Shown here: piece after piece, positions 1 through 13,589 of the stretch | Layout: the number at the start of each line of letters is the position of its first letter | How positions within the stretch are numbered: the first letter of the stretch is position 1 | NCBI GenBank assembly: GCA_963853835.1 | Contig: OY970825.1 | Location: 30,256,835-30,320,834, forward strand | From: Calendula officinalis | Lineage: Eukaryota; Streptophyta; Magnoliopsida; Asterales; Asteraceae | Length of the DNA stretch: 64,000 nt | Reading direction: 5' to 3' | Notes under the pieces: model-generated | Database searches by the model: none | What the model was told of the DNA's origin: nothing | The model's input: the letters and a program-made list of their open reading frames with translations, nothing else | Made by a program: the position numbers and the translations under genes

Positions 1-2024
1 CTTGTGTGATTTGGGACGAGAGATCAACCTCGCCCCTCCTCACACCTCAGATAGGCATAAGCCAAAAACTCAGACGGGAGTGATCCCAAAACTCAGACGG
101 GAATAATCCCAAAACTCAGACGGGAGGTGATCCCAGGCATATAGCCAAAAACTCAGATGTGTGTTATTATGTTTTATTATCTCTTTAACATAATTATCTC
201 AGATGCCCTAGCAAGTAGTAGCACAGAATGACCCTGTGCCGAGCTCGGTTACCCAGGCACAATGTCTCAGATTAAAATAAATCAACAGATGCTCAGATAC
301 TCAGATAGCATGTCAAACTCAGATAACAAATCAAACTCAGATAGCGGATCAAACTCAGATAACAGCTCAAGCTCAGATAACAATTATGGTGCAAGAAATG
401 TAACACATAAGTCATGCATGTACAACGTTAAAACTGAATACACGGTGAGAATACTCACCTCGAATAACCGTAAGCTCCTAAATATCCTCAGTACTGAAGA
501 GCGTCTCTAAACGGTCCTAGAAGGTCCTACAATGTACAAGGAAGCTCGGGTTAGGATTAGACTCAAAGGTAGTTTCAGCAGAAACTAAACAGCACTCGAC
601 TCTATCACGGGAACGACCATAACTCTCAAACAGCTCACTAGATTTTACTCAAATTTTTAAAGTAGCTAGATGACACAGCGGACTACAAATCTCTGTGAGA
701 CGGTCCTTTCGTAAAACTGACTCTAAGGATGTCAAAAACAGCGTGCAAAACAACAAATCAATTCTGCCAGATTATTAAAACGATTTTTAAAATAAGAATA
801 ATAACGATAAGAACGAACTGCCAATCGAACCGACATACGACCTAACCACTACCGAGTGCCCCTGGACGCAGCAGCCTATCCTTTATTTTCTGAATTATAT
901 GACATCATCCTCTAAATTAATTAGAGGTGCTTACAAAGGTCTCCTCGAAAGTGGTGTGTGAGAAATTCCATAATTCCTATCCGATTCACATTGACTGCAT
1001 CCCTTGGTTTTTCTTTTCCAACTTGCGTCGATCAAGAACTCAGATTAGTTATCTTTGTGCAGCAACCCGAAACACGAAAGGATAAAAATCAGAACAAGGA
1101 GTGATGGAAAAGAAAACTAACAAAAAATAAAAGAATATCAAAATCCCTACCAATGGTTGCGTTTGAATCTCCATCTCAGTTCTCTCTTGATCGATTGACC
1201 GGACACCTATTCCGTGACCAACGATTCCCGCCGAGTATTACAGCTCCTCAGTCCCGATTGTATGAAGAAAACAAGCCGAATTAATAACCATGGATTAGAG
1301 GATCGAAGGGATTACATAAATGAAATAAACGGGAAAGTCTGACCGAACTCGATCACCTCAACCTAGGAATCGCTCGGAAATCTTCAATCTACGATCTGAT
1401 TACTCTTACCCGATGCTCAATTACACCAAAAATGCGACAGGTTCTTGTGGCTTGGGATTGGACGAACAACAGATGGTAATGGGGATTCTCAGCCGCAGCT
1501 CACGATTGGAATGAAAGATTAGGGTGGACTTAATTAGGCTTAGAGGAAACTTTCAGCTTACGTAATAAACGATGGGCTCTTAACTTACAATCCGATTGGG
1601 CTAAGGACAAAGTTACACTATCGGGCTCTAGCCAAGACATTTGGCCGATCCCAAGCAGCCCCATACGACTCTCTAGACTACCGAACACACATACTTGGCC
1701 CTTGGCCTATCGGTCGGGACTTGGTTTCGCTTAACGTTTAATCATACCCGAGATATCTAATCTATTCTTAACACATTTAATACATAAACAAAACGTCACT
1801 CACATTATTAGTTAACACATCTCATAACGAAAATTAATTCATGAACACATGGAAGTGTAGGCAAAACGTCTCGTAATTAAAACGTTATTAGAAAGTAAGT
1901 GATATACATTCTGTGGGACTTAAACTCGTAACCATCATCATGAATGTACACACACATAAGAAAATGTATTTTAAATACATAAAAAAAATCCATATTTAAT
2001 TACTCAAAACTTCGGGGCGTTACA
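1..2024 (-). repeat. D 3' LTR (partial, cut by window edge)
   Basis: Bases 1-2024 correspond to 6555-8578 nearly base for base and have the same total length. The end is GGGGCGTTACA. Differences seen include C/T at about 546 versus 7100, a one-base indel in a CCC run near 1650, and GGGGCG versus GGGCCG at the end. The missing first ~410 bp lies left of the window. Confidence 0.9.
290..385. repeat. CTCAGAT minisatellite in D 3' LTR
   Basis: About five imperfect copies of an ~18 bp unit containing CTCAGATA and ATCAA. Read as protein it gives a Ser-Asn-Ser-Asp repeat, which is an artefact of the DNA repeat. An identical copy lies at 6845-6940 in the other LTR. Confidence 0.75.
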
Positions 2025-2026
2025 AC

Positions 2027-2251
2027 TCAACTCCACTTGAAATAGACTTCGTCCCCGAAGTCATCGCTCGGAAGAAGCTCAGGGTAGCAATCTCGCATCT
2101 CAGTGTCAGGCTCGTCAACGACACACATCCGCAAATGGGGAGACACGAAAAATGTTAAGAATAAAATGAAGCTCTTCAGGGTGAACTACCCGATGATAAT
2201 CAACTCTGGCTCCTGCAACTGCTCATACAATCTTCCGTCTCTAATGGCACA
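2027..2251 (-). pseudogene. D: pol C-terminal stub (chromodomain end)
   Basis: The minus strand next to the 3' LTR reads EMRDCYPELLPSDDFGDEV before a TGA at 2027-2029. The end of the polyprotein of G reads EMKDRYPNLF at the matching place, the last part of the Tekay-type chromodomain. The equivalent stretch in A gives MRDRYPELF. Further upstream (2180-2251) the A and D copies still align as likely coding sequence (EQLREPE in A, EQLQEPE in D). The body of pol is gone. The matches seen are short, so the assignment is moderate. Confidence 0.55.
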
Positions 2252-2291
2252 AAAAGATGAGGCTTAAAAGAATAAAAAATCGAAATGCTTT

Positions 2292-2603
2292 CTAAAAATC
2301 TCGGTTTATCTCAAAAAGAAAAGGATGTCGATAATAAGTACAAAATGATTCACGATACTCCTGCTGAAGGCGTCTTCTTGCTCTCGTGGTCGAACACAGT
2401 TTCTGCACCCAGTGGTTAATCATGCGTTGAATCTCCGATTCAACTCCACTTGGAGATTTGTTACGGTTTGTTTGTGGCGACCGATGATCTCGACGTGGTA
2501 CCCGGTCGTCCAACCCATGCTCAAAATCACACTCGGCCCTCTCATGGCGATAACAACATGTTTTATGGGACAAACTTCCCCGCACATTTCCAACAATTAT
2601 CAC
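2292..2603 (-). pseudogene. D: gag N-terminal remnant
   Basis: An open minus-strand stretch of 103 codons includes ESEIQRMINHWVQ and later RRLQQEYRESFCTYY. This resembles the start of Ty3/gypsy gag in layout: a short Q/E-rich helix, then a C-T-Y motif like the CTYKQF of G gag. The related copy in A (16225-16585) is broken. It lies directly upstream, in sense, of the pol stub, so nearly all of gag-pol appears deleted between them. The function is inferred from weak motif similarity. Confidence 0.4.
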
Positions 2604-5600
2604 TTTTACATTTTATCAACAAATGAAATCTTATTATGGGCAATCTCTACCAATAGATGGTGCCTCACGGTCCTCTACTCTATAGGACATCAGTTTTCTT
2701 AAGACATAAGAAACAAATGAGTAGGTCGCCCCACTGTCAAATATTACTGAAGTAAGCAAAAATTCACGAGAATATACGTATCACACAGAATTCTCATATA
2801 CTCAGGTATATGACTCAGAAATATGATCTAGAAATACAACTCAGAAGTCTAACTCAGAAATGAACTAACTCAAAAATATCTCAGGAGTATAACTCGGAAA
2901 TCTGTCTCAGAAATATAACTCAGGAGCAAACTCAGAAATCTTAACTCAGAAGTAAACCCCGAAATCTAACTCAGAAACATAACCATAAATTTATCTCAGA
3001 AATAAACTCATAAAGTAATAGTAATTACTAGCAACACCATTTTATAAACAAATCACATTTTTACTCATTCTTATAACTACTCGTGTTCCAATTTACTAGT
3101 TTATAATACTTGGACTGATAATTTCTTTCTCAACCGCGTTATTGGTTCTCAGAATAACTCTTCTTTAGCCACTTATCGTTACCTCACTCTATTAGGTTAC
3201 ATATTAATCATTTTCATAACCCTCTAATTAGCTCAAATTAACAATCTTGTCATTTAATTCTCTTTAATAGGTTCTCATTCTACTATATCTAGTGGTTTCT
3301 CGATAATATTTTAATAGATGTTTTCTCATTCCTCCAGTTTAACGATTCTTAGTGGTCTGTTTCACTGGTTTTACACAATTTAAAATGTCTCTTGATAAAA
3401 AAAATTCAATTAAATTTCATACTCTTATTTTAATGATTTCTCATTACTCGGTTCACTAACTAATATTGATTCGACAACTTAATAATAATAAAATTTATTA
3501 TTTGATAATTCCAAATAAAATATATTACTCAATTCAATAGTTTTGTTTGATCGTTTTCCTTAACTCAATCTAATACCTACTCACAAATAAAATTCTCATT
3601 AGTAAAAAAAAACTTTATAATACCCAAAAATATTAAATAGAACTTCGCATTAGTTTACAAGTGTTCTCTTTTTAACTTATTTTAATAATTCGTTCACTTA
3701 ACTCGATCTATAAATTTCTTCCAAACTCAAAATTACTCAATAGCCATTCCAAACGAAATTTTACGTTGAACTCGCTTTATTAATTTATTACTAACTCAAT
3801 TAACGGGCTCATTTTAACTCGTTATCTCATTATTTATATAATTGTGGTACTTACCATTTCTCTTTTGCACAATTGCACTCAACCCGATAAATCTTGGTTA
3901 ATTAATTCGTCTATTAATCTCGATTATCAATTTTATAAACTCGATAGTTACACCATAGAAGTAATATAATTATTCTCAGTTTGCTCTATTCGGTAGATAC
4001 TCTTATAAATTTTCTAATCAAATATGTGTATCTATATTTCATACTTTTAAAATCCTCATCCAGAAAATCTCTCTGTATAAGCTTCGTGCTCATAATAATT
4101 ACAAATAATAGATAATGATAATTATTTTATTTTATTTTTTAGAAATTTCTCTTTTTACCCCTACTCAACTCCACTTGGAGAAAACTCGTCCTCGAGTTTG
4201 GAACTAGTATTGTCTACCAAAATAAACAAGCAAGTATGTAGTCACACCAACAATTAGGATACACATACTAAATTCACAATAACAAGCATTGGTCCATCGT
4301 TCCCTTCAAAATTTCCCCCTAACCAACCAAAAGTTCGGTGTGTACGATAATAGGGGCCCTCTATTACTTTCGACACCTACTTCTGTTTGGTCACGAGTAA
4401 ATCCCAAAGTTTACAACTTCCCACATATAAACCCACCAACAAATCACACTCAGAAGAAAGGAATTTTAATCACACTCAGGATAAAGGAATTTTATTTTCA
4501 ATATCTGATAAATACAGATATGCACTCAACAGTGCATACTCAACATCTCATAACCATTACTCAGAAAATCATGCGTACATTTAGTCTCGTACGCGATACT
4601 CGGATAACTCAGATTCATAGAAATATTTCCACTTAGTTATTTTCACAATTCAAATCTCCTTTTAAACTTTTCATTTGGATATGCCATTTATCATTCCTTA
4701 TAAATATAACTTATATCCTCTTCACAGTTATATTAAATTTATTGTAATTTGTGAGCATGCCGATTAATATCTTTTTGATCAGAGTTCTCAGTTATTGCGT
4801 TTCTCGATTAATTTGATTCCATTTATCGCTCTTTTAACTCGTTTTTAAATAAATCATCATCAAATTGATGACGTTAGCTTCCTCTTAATCCTATTATATA
4901 ATTACTCTTTATGATGAGCTTCAATAATATCTGATTAATTTGACTCATAAATTTCCCAATTAGTTGGTATAACAAACTTATATAAGTTATTCAATATCTC
5001 TGTGTTAAATTAATAATCTCTCACTGAATTCATAAAAAAAAAATTATGGATTTTCAGACTCAGCTATTAAAATCACATACTTTAAAAGTTTTCTCATTTG
5101 ATCTCAATTTAATAAATCTCGATTTATTATTTTCTCAGTAAAAAGATTTTCCCAATACATCATGTCTCATCTCTTTATAAAAACATTTTCCTTTTTAATT
5201 GTCCAAAGATTTCATAACACCCGAATTTCTCATAAATTTAAAATTTTTCAATTTGATAAATAAGTGAAAAGGTTCCACTAAATAGAATCTCAAATGATAA
5301 TTCAACATTAAAAAAAAACATGCTTAATCCAACTAAAGTTTTAATATTAAAACTAAAACGACTCTGAAATAACGGATAAAAATAAGATCCATTTCTAGTT
5401 AAGATTTCTCGTCTAGTTCAAATGTAAATAACTTAAAATAAATATCAATTTTAAATATTTTCTTTTTTTTATATAAAAATATGTTCTTGATATTTTCACT
5501 TCACTCGACTTGATAAACCACCATAAAAATATTCTTTAAATCGGTTGATAGTAAAAATATTTTTCATTTACTCGTTTCCATAACTCTTTCTATTAAGTGC

Positions 5601-6127
5601 TTTTCCCAAACGAAAAATTTATTCCTTCTCATTTTTATTTACCCAAGACATGTTCTCATCAAATAACTTATGGAATTACTATCAAAATTTCATATCCATT
5701 TATTACCCCTTTTGGTTACAAATTTATCAGAATTATAAAACCTCAAAGATTATATAAAATTTTATGTAATTATAATTTTTAGCATGTATGACGCAAATGC
5801 ACTCAGAATTACACACGGAAAATATACTCAGAAAAGCGATCCTCGTCGCGAAATACACTCAGAGTTAAATCAGAATTATACTCAAAATAATAACAACAAT
5901 TCTCATATTTGTCATTCCTCAAAACTCAGAATACCACGAAATTCCCAAATAAATAAAACCTCTAAAATATTACCGGCAACTGGAAAGCGAGAGGTCGACG
6001 TGACATGCTGCATACTGGATGTGGAATCTTTACTCAGAAAATAGTTTACTCATTTCTCATTTTAAAAACTCATAACTCAAACTTAAGTTTGAATTCACCC
6101 CTTGTGAATCAAAATCCCTCAAGTCAG
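2604..6127 (-). other. D: long non-coding leader
   Basis: About 3.5 kb between the PBS and the gag remnant without a credible gene. It is AT-rich and strand-asymmetric: on the plus strand C clearly exceeds G and CTCA/CTCG words recur every 10-20 bases. A dense CTCAGAA block lies at about 2800-3010. The blocks around 4160-4440 and 5780-5900 are conserved in A (18205-18490 and 19575-19690), so the leader is inherited rather than random decay. Confidence 0.6.
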
Positions 6128-6128
6128 T

Positions 6129-6140
6129 GCTCTGATACCA
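6129..6140 (-). promoter_or_regulatory. D primer-binding site (initiator Met tRNA)
   Basis: The minus strand reads TGGTATCAGAGC three bases inside the 5' LTR end. This is the standard plant PBS complementary to the 3' end of initiator methionine tRNA. Confidence 0.9.
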
Positions 6141-6143
6141 ACT

Positions 6144-8578
6144 TGTAACACCCTAAAATTTACAAGGTTTTTAAAATTTTTGAAAACAAAATTATAATCA
6201 AAAGGTCCCATAAATAAATCTCAGATATTAATATTTAACATTTAAAACGTATTTATGGCGGAAATAGTTAAGACAAGGTAAAGTGTTTTAAAATATTAAA
6301 TGATGTCCACATCAGTAACGAAAAGATACAGCGGTCAACCGTCCACCTTCTCCTTTCCTTTGCTGGTACCTGAAACAATGTGGGGGAAAGTTTGGGTCAG
6401 CTGGGGAAGCTGAGTGAATAATTCTCAAAATGCAAACAATCATAACATACAACACATGAGGGCACATCGGTGTACTCCTACTCAGAATCTACTCGATTAA
6501 TTACTCAGATTTATTTCTCAGATTTTATTACTCAGATTTTAATTTATATAGCGCGCTTGTGTGATTTGGGACGAGAGATCAACCTCGCCCCTCCTCACAC
6601 CTCAGATAGGCATAAGCCAAAAACTCAGACGGGAGTGATCCCAAAACTCAGACGGGAATAATCCCAAAACTCAGACGGGAGGTGATCCCAGGCATATAGC
6701 CAAAAACTCAGATGTGTGTTATTATGTTTTATTATCTCTTTAACATAATTATCTCAGATGCCCTAGCAAGTAGTAGCACAGAATGACCCTGTGCCGAGCT
6801 CGGTTACCCAGGCACAATGTCTCAGATTAAAATAAATCAACAGATGCTCAGATACTCAGATAGCATGTCAAACTCAGATAACAAATCAAACTCAGATAGC
6901 GGATCAAACTCAGATAACAGCTCAAGCTCAGATAACAATTATGGTGCAAGAAATGTAACACATAAGTCATGCATGTACAACGTTAAAACTGAATACACGG
7001 TGAGAATACTCACCTCGAATAACCGTAAGCTCCTAAATATCCTCAGTACTGAAGAGCGTCTCTAAACGGTCCTAGAAGGTCCTACAATGTACAAGGAAGC
7101 TTGGGTTAGGATTAGACTCAAAGGTAGTTTCAGCAGAAACTAAACAGCACTCGACTCTATCACGGGAACGACCATAACTCTCAAACAGCTCACTAGATTT
7201 TACTCAAATTTTTAAAGTAGCTAGATGACACAGCGGACTACAAATCTCTGTGAGACGGTCCTTTCGTAAAACTGACTCTAAGGATGTCAAAAACAGCGTG
7301 CAAAACAACAAATCAATTCTGCCAGATTATTAAAACGATTTTTAAAATAAGAATAATAACGATAAGAACGAACTGCCAATCGAACCGATATACGACCTAA
7401 CCACTACCGAGTGCCCCTGGACGCAGCAGCCTATCCTTTATTTTCTGAATTATATGACATCATCCTCTAAATTAATTAGAGGTGCTTACAAAGGTCTCCT
7501 CGAAAGTGGTGTGTGAGAAATTCCATAATTCCTATCCGATTCACATTGACTGCATCCCTTGGTTTTTCTTTTCCAACTTGCGTCGATCAAGAACTCAGAT
7601 TAGTTATCTTTGTGCAGCAACCCGAAACACGAAAGGATAAAAATCAGAACAAGGAGTGATGGAAAAGAAAACTAACAAAAAATAAAAGAATATCAAAATC
7701 CCTACCAATGGTTGCGTTTGAATCTCCATCTCAGTTCTCTCTTGATCGATTGACCGGACACCTATTCCGTGACCAACGATTCCCGCCGAGTATTACAGCT
7801 CCTCAGTCCCGATTGTATGAAGAAAACAAGCCGAATTAATAACCATGGATTAGAGGATCGAAGGGATTACATAAACGAAATAAACGGGAAAGTCTCACCG
7901 AACTCGATCACCTCAACCTAGGAATCGCTCGGAAATCTTCAATCTACGATCTGATTACTCTTACCCGATGCTCAATTACACCAAAAATGCGACAGGTTCT
8001 TGTGGCTTGGGATTGGACGAACAACAGATGGTAATGGGAATTCTCAGCCGCAGCTCACGATTGGAATGAAAGATTAGGGTGGACTTAATTAGGCTTAGAG
8101 GAAACTTTCAGCTTACGTAATAAACGATGGGCTCTTAACTTACAATCTGATTGGGCTAAGGACAAAGTTACACTATCGGGCTCTAGCCAAGACATTTGGC
8201 CGATCCAAGCAGCCCCATACGACTCTCTAGACTACCGAACACACATACTTGGCCCTTGGCCTATCGGTCGGGACTTGGTTTCGCTTAACGTTTAATCATA
8301 CCCGAGATATCTAATCTATTCTTAACAAATTTAATACATAAACAAAACGTCACTCACATTATTAGTTAACACATCTCATAACGAAAATTAATTCATGAAC
8401 ACATGGAAGTGTAGGCAAAACGTCTCGTAATTAAAACGTTATTAGAAAGTAAGTGATATACATTCTGTGGGACTTAAACTCGTAACCATCATCATGAATG
8501 TACACACACATAAGAAAATGTATTTTAAATACATAAAAAAAATCCATATTTAATTACTCAAAACTTCGGGCCGTTACA
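6144..8578 (-). repeat. D 5' LTR (complete, 2435 bp)
   Basis: It begins TGTAACACCC on the plus strand and ends GGGCCGTTACA. The first ~900 bp is closely related to the LTR of A (13590-14460), after which the two families diverge. It contains a tandem CTCAGACGGGA motif (6625-6690) and the CTCAGAT minisatellite (6845-6940). Confidence 0.9.
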
Positions 8579-9880
8579 TGAACAACTTAAACAGTGACCA
8601 TTTCTATACAGTTCCAGTGAGCACAAGGTTATTCCTTTAAAAATTGCAATTAATTTAAGATATTTGTACGCTAGTGAGGTTGATAAATGATTATTATATT
8701 GCTTACACACCCCATAATTAGAGTTCACTTCTGGTTTAAGAAATTTAAATCTTTACTTCAATTTCAAAATTAACTTAGATGTTTAGGTTTTTAGCTTCTG
8801 GTTTAACAAAACAATTCAATTTTGAGGGGATGTTTGGTTGGAATTGGTAGTTTAGTTTCCCCCAATTTTCTGGCTAATGCTGATATTGTTACAAACTGAA
8901 CACCAAAATTAAAAGCTAATATAGAATACATCTCGTGTTAATAAAAAACATCCAGTGTTAATTTAAAACATCCACTGTTTTGAAGACCTTGCTCATTCTT
9001 TTCAAGACATTTCCCTTTCCACCCCATCTTTTGAAGAAGCCAAAAATCAAATTTGACAATGTTAATCGTGCATCTACAACAGAAGCCTCATCTTCCTGTA
9101 GCAATAACAAAACATAAACCACCTCAACAATCATTCTATTTACACCATAAATTAAGAACAAGAACTTGCAAAAGCTTATTACCTCTTCTTTTTGTTGCCT
9201 TCTTCGCATACTATTATACTGTCTTTTCATTTCAATACATTCAAAAACACACACAAAACACCAAGATCACCAAGATCACCCATATCCATATCTGATATTG
9301 TTATAACTTGCCCAACGTCCGGCGTCGCTCCTTTGTCTTCCTCCCCGTAACCAGAACTGGAATGAACGTAATAGTATTGAATAAATTCGTTAAATAGAAG
9401 AACGATATTGAAGAACGGACGTAATGATTTCGTAATATTACGCTATGAATAATTCGTTAAATAGAAGAACGTTATTGAAGAAATTACTAACCTGTCATCA
9501 TTATCTAAGCTTGGATTTCAATTTCTTAGCCTCGTTTGTCTCCGATAAGAACCCTAGTTTGTTGACAGAGAATCGATCGCAGGTGTATAATCAAGGGGAT
9601 TTGGCTTTTGATTATATGCAAACTCAAAATATGTAGAAGAATCGAACGTTATTGATTATCGCCGGATCGAGATGGAGAGAAAGGGAGGAAAAAAACGTGG
9701 GGGCTAGGGTTACGTTATGGAGAGAGAGAGAGGATGAATGAGATAAAAGGGGATGGACGGTTTTTCACAATTATTTACTTCCGATTTTACCCTTTAAGAA
9801 GCATTATTTCTATATTAAAAATTAAATAAAATTAGATAAAAGTCATCCGGATTACCAGCCCTTAATTAATATTCTTAACG
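8579..9880. other. Unassigned AT-rich region
   Basis: No gene could be recognised. An open minus-strand stretch at 8958-9254 (98 codons) has a possible splice acceptor (TTGCTACAG) near 9095, followed by EDEASVVDARLTLSNL, so a fragment of a spliced gene is conceivable, but no family was identified. A ~30 bp sequence around TTCGTTAAATAGAAGAACG occurs twice, at about 9385 and 9452. A short GA-rich run lies at 9719-9732. Confidence 0.3.
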
Positions 9881-10109
<229 letters not shown>

Positions 10110-10482
10110 GGGTCCGGATCCGGTGATGACTCTTTTCCCGGTGGGGACTGCGAAGACTCCTAGAAAACTCTAAAAATAATCCAAAACAATTTATTTAAAA
10201 TTTTTTTTTTTAAATATCAAAATCGCAGCCTATAAGATCCAAAAAAACAATTTAAAAAATGATCAAAAAAAATATGGATCATTATTTTGATCCAAAAAAA
10301 AAAATGAATCAATGTTATGATCCGCAAAAAAAAAAAGTGGATCATAAATGTTTTTCAATTTCTTTTGTCAAATGTAGTAATAATCTTGGGAAGTTATATA
10401 TTTTTTTTTCCGAAATTTTATAAATTTTTTTTGAGGTGTCCTCGCGAGTCCTCACCGTTTTTTGAGTCCTCACAGGATCCCA

Positions 10483-10484
<2 letters not shown>
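10110..10484 (+). mobile_element. T1: TA-flanked short element, family 1
   Basis: A 375 bp non-coding element beginning GGTCCGGATCCGGTGATGAC and ending GAGTCCTCACAGGATCCCACT, with TA tracts on both sides. The ends are imperfect inverted repeats around GGATCC and GTGAGGACTC. T5 (12065-12449) is a second copy in the same orientation. The interior is A/T-rich with repeated GATCCAAAAA and GGATCAT words. No coding capacity. Confidence 0.7.

Positions 10485-10570
<86 letters not shown>
10485..10570. repeat. (TA)n tract 2
   Basis: An uninterrupted TA run of 43 units between T1 and T2. Confidence 0.97.
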
Positions 10571-10574
<4 letters not shown>

Positions 10575-10944
10575 ATGGCTAGTTACAGAACCCATTTTAG
10601 GCTACAGAACCCGCAGAACTCAATCTAAATCATTAAATTTCAAAATTAAATAATCATGGAAGATACATGAAGTGATTTAACGAGGGACCTCATGCATGTA
10701 TGTTATTCATGCATAAAAACATATATGTTTTTGTGCATGTATGTTTTCATGTATATATATACATAAGTGTTATTTTTGCATTATTTGAACATATATGTTT
10801 TTCAGTATTTTTGATGTTTTTCTTAAAGTATTGTTTGATTTGGGTTAAATGTTATTGTTTTGCATTTTTTTTTACTAAATTCTAATATTCATAGATGAGT
10901 TCTGCTTGGTTCTACGCAAAAAATGGGTTCTGTAAATACCTCGT

Positions 10945-10947
<3 letters not shown>
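10571..10947 (+). mobile_element. T2: TA-flanked short element, family 2
   Basis: 377 bp beginning GTGAATGGCTAGTTACAGAA and ending GGGTTCTGTAAATACC plus a short tail. The ends form imperfect inverted repeats of about 45 bp (TTACAGAACCCATTTT). T4 and T6 are the same family in the reverse orientation. Non-coding. Confidence 0.72.

Positions 10948-11023
<76 letters not shown>
10948..11023. repeat. (TA)n tract 3
   Basis: An uninterrupted TA run of about 38 units between T2 and T3. Confidence 0.97.
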
Positions 11024-13167
<2,144 letters not shown>

Positions 13168-13169
<2 letters not shown>

Positions 13170-13390
13170 CCATCTATACCGTATAGTCACCCTATTGTGA
13201 CCCTATCGATTCCTGCTCTTCTAGCAATCATATCTAACTACCAGGTTGGCCCCGAACTAGCTAGAGCCACATTAACTTATTAACAGGGGATCCCCCGCAT
13301 TAATAGGCTTCATCTATATCTAGTACATAAACATATACATACTAGAAACATACCGGGGATCCCCCGCATTGCTTAAGATAACGTCGAGAG
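13168..13390 (-). repeat. LTR E, left fragment (host of B)
   Basis: The reverse complement of the distal part of the B LTR: compare 32101-32235, with the AGTTCGGGGGCAACCCGAT and GGGGATCCCC motifs. The last ~360 bp of the LTR is missing, lost at the TA tract. It ends in the GAGAG target site of B. Confidence 0.8.
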
Positions 13391-13589
13391 TGTAACGACC
13401 CGAATTTTGTGTTAAATAAATTATGAATAAAATATGATAAATACGGATAAATCATTTAAAGAACGTAGGAATTGGTTTCGTGTCATTTGGATATCGTATG
13501 AGAAAGTTATGGACAAAACCGTGTCGAAGGAAACTACAAAAAATGCAGCCTGGGCTGCATAGCAGAAATAGCGACGCGAATTAGAGATA
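13391..13589 (+). repeat. B 5' LTR, segment 1 of 3
   Basis: It matches 36089-36290 and breaks off at ATTAGAGATA, where A is inserted. The uninterrupted sequence in the right LTR (TTAGAGATAGCGAC) is the empty site. Confidence 0.9.

Larger units (their letters stand above)
1..8578 (-). mobile_element. Element D: non-autonomous Ty3/gypsy LTR retrotransposon
   Basis: Two near-identical LTRs flank a 4.1 kb interior with no long reading frame. The left LTR enters the window already under way, so the left end and target duplication are not visible. A primer-binding site on the minus strand beside the right LTR fixes the orientation. In sense order it has 5' LTR (6144-8578), PBS, a 3.5 kb AT-rich leader, a short gag-like remnant, a short stub of the pol 3' end, then the 3' LTR. 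Element A (13590-22421) has the same layout, so this is a propagated family of LARD-like structure (large retrotransposon derivative). The two LTRs differ at about ten positions over 2 kb by eye, so the insertion is fairly recent. Confidence 0.85.

Noticed and set aside
262..510. 82-codon frame with Ser-Asn-Ser-Asp repeats (also at 6817-7065)
   Set aside because: It lies in both LTRs of D and reflects the CTCAGAT minisatellite. No conserved domain, and the second copy exists only because LTRs come in pairs.
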